From the IMG/VR virus record IMGVR_UViG_3300044799_000718, positions 1 to 34,770 of that record: a DNA stretch of 34,770 bases. One strand, 5' to 3'. The DNA is from a virus. The translations under genes were made by a program, and so were the position numbers. Below, piece after piece: positions 28,685 through 34,770 of the stretch. Position 1 is the first letter of the stretch. Each line of letters starts with the position of its first letter. The notes beneath the pieces were generated by a model. The model was not told the origin of the DNA. It was given only the letters and a program-made list of their open reading frames with translations, and ran no database searches.

Positions 28685-29127
28685 TTGGCATAAAGAAAAT
28701 ATCGGATGCGTGGATTGCCGACATCGTCGCAAACCTGAAGACGAGTCTGGGTTTGCTCACCGTGGAGGCACATGAGCCGACGTATGACGACAAGACTCTC
28801 GCCGAGTTGATGATCCTGGCTCCCGCTGTGCTCGTCCGTTATGAAGGTCTGGCTCCGATCGAAAGTGAACGCCTGGCAGATGGTGCGAGCGGTTTGAACA
28901 AGGAGCAATTCAGTCTGGTTTTTATCGCACAGTCGCTGCTCAATCCGCAGGAAGGACCTGTCGGCTGCTATACGATGCTCGATGCATTTCGCGCTCGCTA
29001 CAATGGATATGCTCTCGCGATCCCTGGAGAAGGCCAAGTCGACCTGGCGCTTGGTCCACATGGATTTCTCCAGAGCGACGGCGGAGTCGTCGCGTACTAT
29101 CAGATGTATTCTTACGACGCTGAGTGA
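28681..29127 (+). CDS. Tail-terminator-like protein, Mu gp37-like (DUF1834)
   Basis: The 148-residue protein starts at GTG 28681 overlapping the gpG stop. It has the gp37 plan: a helical start (ISDAWIADIVANLKTSLG), LAELMILAPAVLVRYEG, and a beta core with QFSLVFIAQSLLN. In this position such proteins cap the tail tube or connect it to the neck. Length and place agree with Mu gp37. Confidence 0.8.
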   Translation: MIGIKKISDAWIADIVANLKTSLGLLTVEAHEPTYDDKTLAELMILAPAVLVRYEGLAPIESERLADGASGLNKEQFSLVFIAQSLLNPQEGPVGCYTMLDAFRARYNGYALAIPGEGQVDLALGPHGFLQSDGGVVAYYQMYSYDAE

Positions 29128-29140
29128 AAGGATGTGACCG

Positions 29141-29989
29141 ATGAAACCAAGTGGCGGCTTTTCGCTTGCTGAATATTGGTCGAACGATGACGAATCGCCT
29201 CTCGTAGAAATCACGATAGCTCTCAAAGACGGAACGAGCATCGAACCGAGCACGCCGAAGGAGGACCTCGCTGATGGCACCGATGGCGCCGCCGGCAAGG
29301 AATACACATTCAACATCCGGACGGCTGAGCTTTCCGATGACGTCCACGACGGCCTGGTAACTGCAGAGGAAGCCCAGACTCCGCTGAATTTCCGTCTGGC
29401 CGGCCTGGGCACGGAACAAGTAATCGAAGATTGCAACGACGCGTGGAATGAGCAAGTCGTGAGCGACGTGACGAGCGGCATCGATGAGACGGACTATAAA
29501 GTGGTCGGAGCTGTCAAACTCACAGTGGCAGAAAACTTCGCCACCGGCATACTGGCATCGGAGGCAATTAGCCCCGCGCTCGACCTCACGGCATACAAAT
29601 CAGTTTTGCTTTTCGTGAAGAGTTCGATCGATATGGCTGCGGGAGACCTACAGCTTTTGCTTGACAACTCGCAGAATTGCGGCTCGCCCCTTGAGACACT
29701 GAACCTTCCGGCACTTTCAGCTGGTCTCTGGACACGAGTCGCCCTGACGCTTGCCACTCCGGCAAATCTGACGGGCATCATTTCCGTCGGCATTAAACTG
29801 ACTGCCAACAAGGGCGCTTTCATTCTTTGGATCGACGACGTCCGGGCGCCGGTAACGAGCTGGATTCTCAAGAGGGCGATACCAACCCACGTCGACGATC
29901 CGAAAGTGATCGGAGCGTTCTTTGCGAAGAAGATCGCCGCAAAAGCAGCGGGCACGAAGGAGTCGGACATTCTCTTGTTCGTGCCGTAA
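29141..29989 (+). CDS. Tail-tube-type protein with inserted lectin-like domain
   Basis: The 282-residue protein shares its start and end with the next gene: TPKEDLADGTDGAAGKE and TAEEAQTPLNFRLAG near the N-terminus match TPTEDLADGTAGSAGKK and AAEEALTPLWFRFYH there. Between about residues 92 and 240 it has a separate beta-sandwich domain (VLLFVKSSIDMAAGDLQLLL, TRVALTLATPANLTGII, GAFILWIDDVRAP) of the galactose-binding or CBM type. After it the tube sequence resumes (KVIGAFFAKKIAAKAAG). A minor, decorated tube protein that binds host glycans is a fair inference. Confidence 0.7.
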   Translation: MKPSGGFSLAEYWSNDDESPLVEITIALKDGTSIEPSTPKEDLADGTDGAAGKEYTFNIRTAELSDDVHDGLVTAEEAQTPLNFRLAGLGTEQVIEDCNDAWNEQVVSDVTSGIDETDYKVVGAVKLTVAENFATGILASEAISPALDLTAYKSVLLFVKSSIDMAAGDLQLLLDNSQNCGSPLETLNLPALSAGLWTRVALTLATPANLTGIISVGIKLTANKGAFILWIDDVRAPVTSWILKRAIPTHVDDPKVIGAFFAKKIAAKAAGTKESDILLFVP

Positions 29990-30042
29990 GAATTTCACCA
30001 TTTGACCATTGTTCATCGCATCACTGACGAAAGGAACAGAGT

Positions 30043-30459
30043 ATGGGACATGCAAAAGCTGGTTGGTCGAAGATCGAGTTCGACGACAATGTCGGCTTCA
30101 CAACGCCGACGGAGATCACTGGGCTTCTGAAGGACTCGACGAATTTTGAGCCAACGACTCCGACAGAAGATCTTGCGGATGGAACTGCAGGTTCGGCCGG
30201 CAAGAAACTCACCGGATCGATCCTGTCGAAGGACATCAATCAAACGGCCTTCACTGAGCTCGCAGCTGCCGAGGAAGCGTTGACGCCCCTTTGGTTCCGG
30301 TTCTATCATCTGAATGGGACGGACTATTACACGTTGAAGAAATGCAAGGTTTGGGTGGAGCATGTACCGAAACCGGCCGGTGCGTTTCATGCCCGCAAGG
30401 TGACAATCAGCGGTTATGCTGCGACGGAAGCAGATGTTGTAGCCCTGACGCTGGCATAG
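30043..30459 (+). CDS. Major tail tube protein candidate
   Basis: The 138-residue protein with AAAGGA before ATG 30043 is the short version of the preceding gene without the inserted domain. It is beta-rich (AGWSKIEFDDNVGFTTPTE, KKLTGSILSKDINQ, RKVTISGYAATEADVVALT), as expected for a tube monomer. It lies directly before the chaperone pair and tape measure, the standard place of the tube gene. No sheath gene occurs between head and tape-measure genes, so a non-contractile tail is likely. Confidence 0.7.
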   Translation: MGHAKAGWSKIEFDDNVGFTTPTEITGLLKDSTNFEPTTPTEDLADGTAGSAGKKLTGSILSKDINQTAFTELAAAEEALTPLWFRFYHLNGTDYYTLKKCKVWVEHVPKPAGAFHARKVTISGYAATEADVVALTLA

Positions 30460-30493
30460 TCAAACGCATTCGATAAACGAAGGAGACGTCATA

Positions 30494-30865
30494 ATGCCAC
30501 AGAAATCGTATGACTTTCCCAACAAGCCGCGTTCTGATCAAGACACCCAGGGCCGACTCAACGGAAAGGTGACAAAGACGCTCGCCGCCCCGACGCTTCA
30601 GAGGATGGCAGATTTCTTGGACCTGTTCGGCGTGAAGAGCTTCGATGAGCTCAGAACACCCGACGGTCAAATCAACTATGCAATGTTCGTCCTGGAGAGC
30701 GGCAGGGATCCGGAGAAGTTGAAGAAGGCGCTTGACGTGTGCCTGATCGAAGGCAGCGTCGACGTAGACTTCGACGTTCTCGATCTCCGTCTGAGCGATG
30801 AGGTGATCCAGGATTTTTTCGAGCAGAGGAGCAAGACCTTACTCTCGCGAATGCAATTGTCTTAA
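30494..30865 (+). CDS. Tail assembly chaperone (G-type)
   Basis: A 123-residue acidic helical protein with AAGGAG before ATG 30494. It carries a segment FLDLFGVKSFDELRT and ends with LSDEVIQDFFEQRSKT. Position before the tape measure and the frameshift signal near the 3' end identify it as the G-type chaperone that coats the tape-measure protein during tail assembly. Most copies stop at 30865; a fraction should continue in the -1 frame. Confidence 0.75.
   Translation: MPQKSYDFPNKPRSDQDTQGRLNGKVTKTLAAPTLQRMADFLDLFGVKSFDELRTPDGQINYAMFVLESGRDPEKLKKALDVCLIEGSVDVDFDVLDLRLSDEVIQDFFEQRSKTLLSRMQLS
30814..30820 (+). other. -1 frameshift site T-TTT-TTC in the chaperone gene
   Basis: The slippery heptamer T TTT TTC is in the zero frame (codons GAT TTT TTC GAG). 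A -1 slip there gives DFF-RAEEQD and opens a frame without a stop to 31125. Such a site between the two chaperone frames is conserved in long-tailed phages. Confidence 0.75.
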
Positions 30866-31125
30866 AGTTCGCCGATCCCGGAGGACCCCCAGATGAGGCC
30901 GTGGAGGAGAAGTCGTTCGTCGATTCCCTTCACGACCTCGTGTTGTTTTGCTCCGAGCACGACGCAATAAACTGGAGAGAGATCTGGAGAACCTGGAAAT
31001 ACAGCGAGGCGGTAGAATTTGCTTTGCACCTGGCAAAACGAAAAGCCGAGCAGCGGCAGCAACTCGAAGGTATCGAGAATCCGCTGGCTTTTGTGATGAC
31101 TCTACTAATTCAAAGACTGAAATAG
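30820..31125 (+). CDS. Tail chaperone T part, made as G-T frameshift fusion
   Basis: The -1 frame is open from 30802 to 31125 and, after the slip, reads RAEEQDLTLANAIVLKF, then PGGPPDEAVEEKS, a segment EIWRTWKYSEAVEFALHLAKR and a helical end. A GTG at 30901 could start a shorter 74-residue protein, but the frame upstream looks coding. The predicted fusion has about 210 residues. The T part normally contacts the tape-measure protein, whose gene starts at the next base. Confidence 0.68.
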   Translation, partial: RAEEQDLTLANAIVLKFADPGGPPDEAVEEKSFVDSLHDLVLFCSEHDAINWREIWRTWKYSEAVEFALHLAKRKAEQRQQLEGIENPLAFVMTLLIQRLK

Positions 31126-33552
31126 ATGGCCCCACCCTCTGAAGTTCGAACCACGTTTACAATCGATCTGAATCCGTTTGCCGCGGGCCTAAAGACGATG
31201 TTGGCGATGACCCAGGCAGCAGGCAAACAGATCACTCCGCTTCTCAATATGCAGGTGAAGACGCCGAATTATGGAGTCTTCGACGAGCAGTTAAAGGGGC
31301 TTACAAAGACCGTTGATGACTACATCGCGGCACAGGTTGAGTCGGCAAAGGTAGCGACAACACAGACCGGAGCGATGGGAGATCTCGGTGGTAAGACCGA
31401 CGACCTCGAAAAGAAGACCAGGAAATCGAGCGCGGCCACAGAAGGCCATGCAACATCGCTCCGTCACATGAAGCGGGAGTCGATCGAGGTGTTCGGTGGA
31501 ATTTCTTTCCTAGTGCAGAGCATCATGCAACTCGCCAGTAGTTCCGGTCTTGGTGATCAAAAACTGCAGAAGATGAGCCAGTCGATGGCGCAAGGGATCT
31601 CAGCAGGCTTTGGTCTTGCCTCCATGATGATGCTGTTGAATCTCGCCAGTGGCGGGACTGCTGCGATCATCGGAGCCGTCGTCACCGTTGGGATCACGCT
31701 GCTGAATTTCTTTGCGAGCGCGGAAACGAGAGCCAAAATCGCCACCGCTGCGATGGAGTCCTTCAATCAGTCGCTCCGTGGGGCGTCTTCGAAGGACCTG
31801 CGAAACTACCGACAGGCACTCTTAGACAACATCAACGCGCTATCCAAAACTATCGCCGCTCTTGAGCAATCGCGCAAGGCTGCCGCCCTGACGTACGGCG
31901 GAATCATGGGCTACACGGAAGGCCTCGACGCATTGCTTGGGACAACGATGACGGGTTACGGGAAAATCAACAAAGTTCTGAATGACTACATAGAATTGCG
32001 CCGACAGGCTATTGAAAGGGTGCAAAAAATTGATGCGCAAGAGACTTCGAGCGAGATGACACAGGCTGAGATGCGCAACCGGGTGCGTGACCTCCAGATT
32101 CAATCGATTACCACCACGTATGAGCAACGCCGACAACAGGCGCTTCAGGATGCCGCCAAAGCCTTTGAGGAAAACGATAAAATGCTAAAGGGGTCAAAGG
32201 AATGGCTCGACGCCAATGTGCTGGTGCAGAAGGTTTACGAGAACAAGATCAAGCAGGTCCACGACGACGAGTTAAAGGAGAAAGAGGAACATCGCAAACG
32301 AATGCTGGACATGGATAAGGAGATGGCGCTTTCATCGATCGATATGGACGAGAAGAAGGCGCTATCGACCGCTAAAACGGAACTTGATCGGATTGCGATC
32401 ACCGAGACGTTCGCTTTGAAGCGCCTTGCGGTCGAGCAGGAATTCTCAAAACAGAGTCTCCTGATAGAGAAGGCGAGACTCGAGAAACTCGGCGGTCCGG
32501 ACCAGAAGCGTAGGATTGCCGAGATCGATGACGAACTTGCTAAACTGGCTGCTCGGGGCCAGGTGATGCAGCAGAAGATACTGAGCGAGAGCTCATCGCA
32601 GGTGATGGCAATACCGGGTATGCCTCCGGTGGGAACGATCGCACGCCAACTTCAGATCATCAAGCACCTTGAAGATGAGTTCAATGAAGAGACGAATGCC
32701 GGCCGGCGCCAGGCAATCCAGCAGTTGATAGCACTCGAGAATCACAAACTCGATGCGATGACCATGTCCGGACAGGAGCTGCTCAGGAAGGAAAGAGAAA
32801 CACAGGAACAGAGGCGCCAGGCATGGGCAGAGACGCATGGATTTGAAATGTCGCTTATCAATGGTCTCACCTCTGGCGTTCGGTCAATGTTCGGGGAATT
32901 GTTGATGGTTCACCGCCAGGCAGCCAACAGCTGGGATGCCGTTTGGATTTCGATGCAGAACACGGTGATCTCAGCGTTGTCAGAGATGGCTGCGAAGGCA
33001 CTTGAGAATTGGATCATCGATAAGGTATTGATGGCGGGGACGGTTGCGACGACGACGGCTGCAATGGAGATTATCACTGCGGCCGCCTCGGCCGCTGCTA
33101 CGCTCGTGTCGATCGCTACGTTTGGTGGAGCTGCGGCGATCGGGACCGGTGCAGTGCTGGCAGGCCTTGGAACAGTGAAGGTCGCGTCGATGGCCGGTTT
33201 CGAAAAAGGTGGGAAGAGCAAGAGGGGCGAAGCCGGATTCATCGAGGGCTTCAAGCCGGAGATCATCGCGCCGGAGGAAGATTTCTACAAGATCGCCCGG
33301 ACGGAAATGATCCCACGGATGCTAATCGAGCAGGATAGGCAACTGAATGTGCGCCTTGCCAAGAGTGTAGCAGAGACAGCGAAATCGAACGTGAGTGGCT
33401 TCGACCGGGAACTGATGACTCGTTTCGAGGATGCGATCACGAGACTCGAGAATATCGAATGGAAGGCGCGTGGCGATCAGTTGATTGCTGTGACGCGGGA
33501 GGCGAAGGTCAAAGGAAAACGGTCTGGATTGAGATACGACTCAGCGGATTAG
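31126..33552 (+). CDS. Tape-measure protein
   Basis: An 808-residue protein that sets tail length and is ejected with DNA. It has long helical or coiled-coil regions (about 320-480, with many Lys/Glu), hydrophobic segments at about 165-205 (FGLASMMMLLNLASGG, AAIIGAVVTVGITLLNFF) and another at about 635-690 (AAASAAATLVSIATFGGAAA). The C-terminal end has GGKSKRGEAGFIEGFKPEII, often seen in tape-measure proteins near the tip. With 1.5 angstrom per residue the tail would be about 120 nm, an estimate only. Confidence 0.88.
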   Translation: MAPPSEVRTTFTIDLNPFAAGLKTMLAMTQAAGKQITPLLNMQVKTPNYGVFDEQLKGLTKTVDDYIAAQVESAKVATTQTGAMGDLGGKTDDLEKKTRKSSAATEGHATSLRHMKRESIEVFGGISFLVQSIMQLASSSGLGDQKLQKMSQSMAQGISAGFGLASMMMLLNLASGGTAAIIGAVVTVGITLLNFFASAETRAKIATAAMESFNQSLRGASSKDLRNYRQALLDNINALSKTIAALEQSRKAAALTYGGIMGYTEGLDALLGTTMTGYGKINKVLNDYIELRRQAIERVQKIDAQETSSEMTQAEMRNRVRDLQIQSITTTYEQRRQQALQDAAKAFEENDKMLKGSKEWLDANVLVQKVYENKIKQVHDDELKEKEEHRKRMLDMDKEMALSSIDMDEKKALSTAKTELDRIAITETFALKRLAVEQEFSKQSLLIEKARLEKLGGPDQKRRIAEIDDELAKLAARGQVMQQKILSESSSQVMAIPGMPPVGTIARQLQIIKHLEDEFNEETNAGRRQAIQQLIALENHKLDAMTMSGQELLRKERETQEQRRQAWAETHGFEMSLINGLTSGVRSMFGELLMVHRQAANSWDAVWISMQNTVISALSEMAAKALENWIIDKVLMAGTVATTTAAMEIITAAASAAATLVSIATFGGAAAIGTGAVLAGLGTVKVASMAGFEKGGKSKRGEAGFIEGFKPEIIAPEEDFYKIARTEMIPRMLIEQDRQLNVRLAKSVAETAKSNVSGFDRELMTRFEDAITRLENIEWKARGDQLIAVTREAKVKGKRSGLRYDSAD

Positions 33553-33554
33553 CA

Positions 33555-34770
33555 ATGGATTACGGTGTGAAATATAGTGGTAGTGGCACATCGATCGACG
33601 GGTCGACCTACACTGCCGAGATCCTGAAGAACGGTTACTCCGGAGATGTCACGACGATCAAGCTTGGAAAGCCTGCTATTGTTCCGCGATGGGGGCAGCA
33701 AGGCGATGACGTCTACGAGCCGATCCTTCCTTCCAGTGTTGAAATCCTGGTTTTTGACAAAGCAAAAGCGTTGCAGGCCGAGATCTTCAATGCCGACGAA
33801 GAAATGTTCCGCCTTCGGATCAAGCAGGGATCGAACGTCTACTGGCTTGGCAAGATCGTCACTGACGGATTCGAGGACTCGCTGGATCTGGCTCCGGAGT
33901 CGACGAAGATCGTGGCGATCGACGGACTCGGTCAACTCGAAGGAATAGGCTTTGAGGAGATCGGCCGGGTTTCGATTGTCCAGTGTGCTGCCGACATCCT
34001 AAAGCAACTGGGTCTTGATCTCCACATCCGTTTTGCCAGCAACTGGTTCACACCCGACATCCTCGCATCGGAAGATCCTCTTTACAAGATATACACCGAC
34101 CGACTTGCCCAACGCGGAGACAACGAAGAGGTCTTGAACACGATCGACGTCTTCCGGGAATACCTTTCGCGATTCGGCCTGCAGCTCTACCAAGATAGCG
34201 GCATCTGGTGGGTGATACAGCGTGAGCTGCTGAAAGAAACGAACTACCATTATTTCGAGTATGACAAAGACGGTGTATATGTAGCCGATGACACCGAGAC
34301 ACCTGCTGTCACTATCGTCGAGGGTGACCAATACGGAAAGCGTTTGAAGGGCGGTCGAAAGCCGTTTAAGAAGGCCTTCAAGACAACGACATGCCGGTAT
34401 GTCCCAAAGAAATCCTCCGGCACAATTATCCAGAATGGCAGTTTCGAAGAGTGGAGTGGCGACCTGCCGGATGGATGGTCGGCAACGGAAGATCTCGGCG
34501 TCGTGTCGAAGTCTGAGGACAGTAGCGACGGCTATCAGTCGGCAAGCATCATTGCGCGCTACAACCTGGATCCCAACGCGCTTCCTACAGACTATCTCAG
34601 CCGAACGATGGATCTTGTCGGTGATGGAGTCGGTCGTCTTCATATCAGGGTAAGCGCACATGCTGTCAAGAATCCCAACCGGCCGTCTGGCCCGACGTCG
34701 AACAGCCCGCGCAAGGCATACCTCAAGGTCCTCTTCAATGGTTACTACCTCTACCGCGCATCTGATGGCA
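33555..34770 (+). CDS. Tail hub/tip protein with carbohydrate-binding-like domain, cut by the window end
   Basis: ATG 33555 follows the tape-measure stop immediately and the frame is open for 405 codons to the window edge. The first 120 residues (VKYSGSGTSIDGSTYTAEIL, SSVEILVFDKAKALQAEIF, KIVAIDGLGQLEGIGFEE) look like the distal-tail/hub module seen in tails of Bacteroidota-type phages. From about residue 290 a jelly-roll-like segment follows (IIQNGSFEEWSGDLPDGWS, LSRTMDLVGDGVGRLHIRVS), resembling carbohydrate-binding domains. It probably binds the host surface; the 3' part is not visible. Confidence 0.7.
   Translation, partial: MDYGVKYSGSGTSIDGSTYTAEILKNGYSGDVTTIKLGKPAIVPRWGQQGDDVYEPILPSSVEILVFDKAKALQAEIFNADEEMFRLRIKQGSNVYWLGKIVTDGFEDSLDLAPESTKIVAIDGLGQLEGIGFEEIGRVSIVQCAADILKQLGLDLHIRFASNWFTPDILASEDPLYKIYTDRLAQRGDNEEVLNTIDVFREYLSRFGLQLYQDSGIWWVIQRELLKETNYHYFEYDKDGVYVADDTETPAVTIVEGDQYGKRLKGGRKPFKKAFKTTTCRYVPKKSSGTIIQNGSFEEWSGDLPDGWSATEDLGVVSKSEDSSDGYQSASIIARYNLDPNALPTDYLSRTMDLVGDGVGRLHIRVSAHAVKNPNRPSGPTSNSPRKAYLKVLFNGYYLYRASDG

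Noticed and set aside
28052-29481. Two long minus-strand frames (226 and 289 codons)
   Set aside because: Antisense to the gpG-, gp37- and tube-type genes, which have coupled starts and family features.
22851-34770. Diversity-generating retroelement or DNA-inversion tail-fibre switch
   Set aside because: No reverse transcriptase, template/variable repeat pair, invertase gene or inverted fibre repeats were seen in the window.
1-34770. tRNA or rRNA genes
   Set aside because: No cloverleaf or rRNA-like segment was noticed on either strand by reading; a covariance search was not possible.

Overview
The window is most of a Mu-like transposable phage or prophage (temperate, replicates by DDE transposition). 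The evidence is a MuA-type transposase (18068-20029, minus) with a MuB-type ATPase (17107-18057, minus), Gam and GemA/gp16 homologues, a DUF935 portal with a MuF domain, an I/Z-type protease-scaffold, a T-type major capsid protein and gp36/gpG/gp37-type head-completion proteins. The tail genes (tube proteins, frameshifted chaperone pair, 808-residue tape measure, hub) and the absence of a sheath gene suggest a long non-contractile tail, as in B3/D3112-type phages. The host cannot be named from this sequence. Short dispersed repeats inside genes and gaps (for example a CCCTCGACTTCGCTCGGGAC-type palindrome) resemble those common in Bacteroidota/Chlorobiota/Ignavibacteriota genomes, but promoters are sigma70-like and Shine-Dalgarno sequences are strong. 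Host assignment is therefore tentative.

Layout. Positions 1-313 are non-coding and hold three direct repeats, possibly a phage end. Positions 314-5936 (minus) are the left late operon: small terminase, large terminase, portal and MuF. Positions 6097-21289 (minus) are the early/middle region. From upstream to downstream it holds ner-like and other DNA-binding regulators, an AraC-type HTH protein, transposase, MuB, GemA, Gam, three HNH-associated-repeat proteins, a HerA/FtsK-like ATPase and many small genes. A plus-strand cassette ending in a truncated IS1595-family transposase (about 7630-9186) interrupts it. Positions 21290-22699 are the lysis-lysogeny switch: XRE repressor, ImmA/IrrE-type peptidase and a leftward early promoter with operator-like repeats. 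Positions 22682-34770 (plus) are the right late operon: lysis genes, protease/scaffold, decoration, capsid, head completion, tube, chaperone, tape measure and a tail hub that runs off the window.

The most striking feature is regulatory. Two middle operons start with paralogous leaders of about 160 nt (12700-12859 and 16901-17063, minus). Their predicted helices are kept by compensatory changes: a closing stem at the 5' end, competing GC-rich hairpins, a terminator-like stem, and a loop complementary to the ribosome-binding site of a small conserved protein. The two late operons, 16 kb apart and divergent, each start with the same promoter type (TTGAC(A/T)-17-TAGATT), the same 16-nt motif (ATCCAACTAGGAGCCC) and an intrinsic-terminator hairpin placed before the first gene. 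All four operons thus appear to have a terminator between promoter and first gene, which suggests control by attenuation or antitermination.

Other notable points are two likely -1 programmed frameshifts (portal-MuF at an A9 run; tail chaperone G-GT at T-TTT-TTC), a major capsid protein with an N-terminal signal peptide, a tail-tube paralogue with an inserted lectin-like domain, and a 40-bp gene-start cassette repeated three times in front of consecutive small genes.
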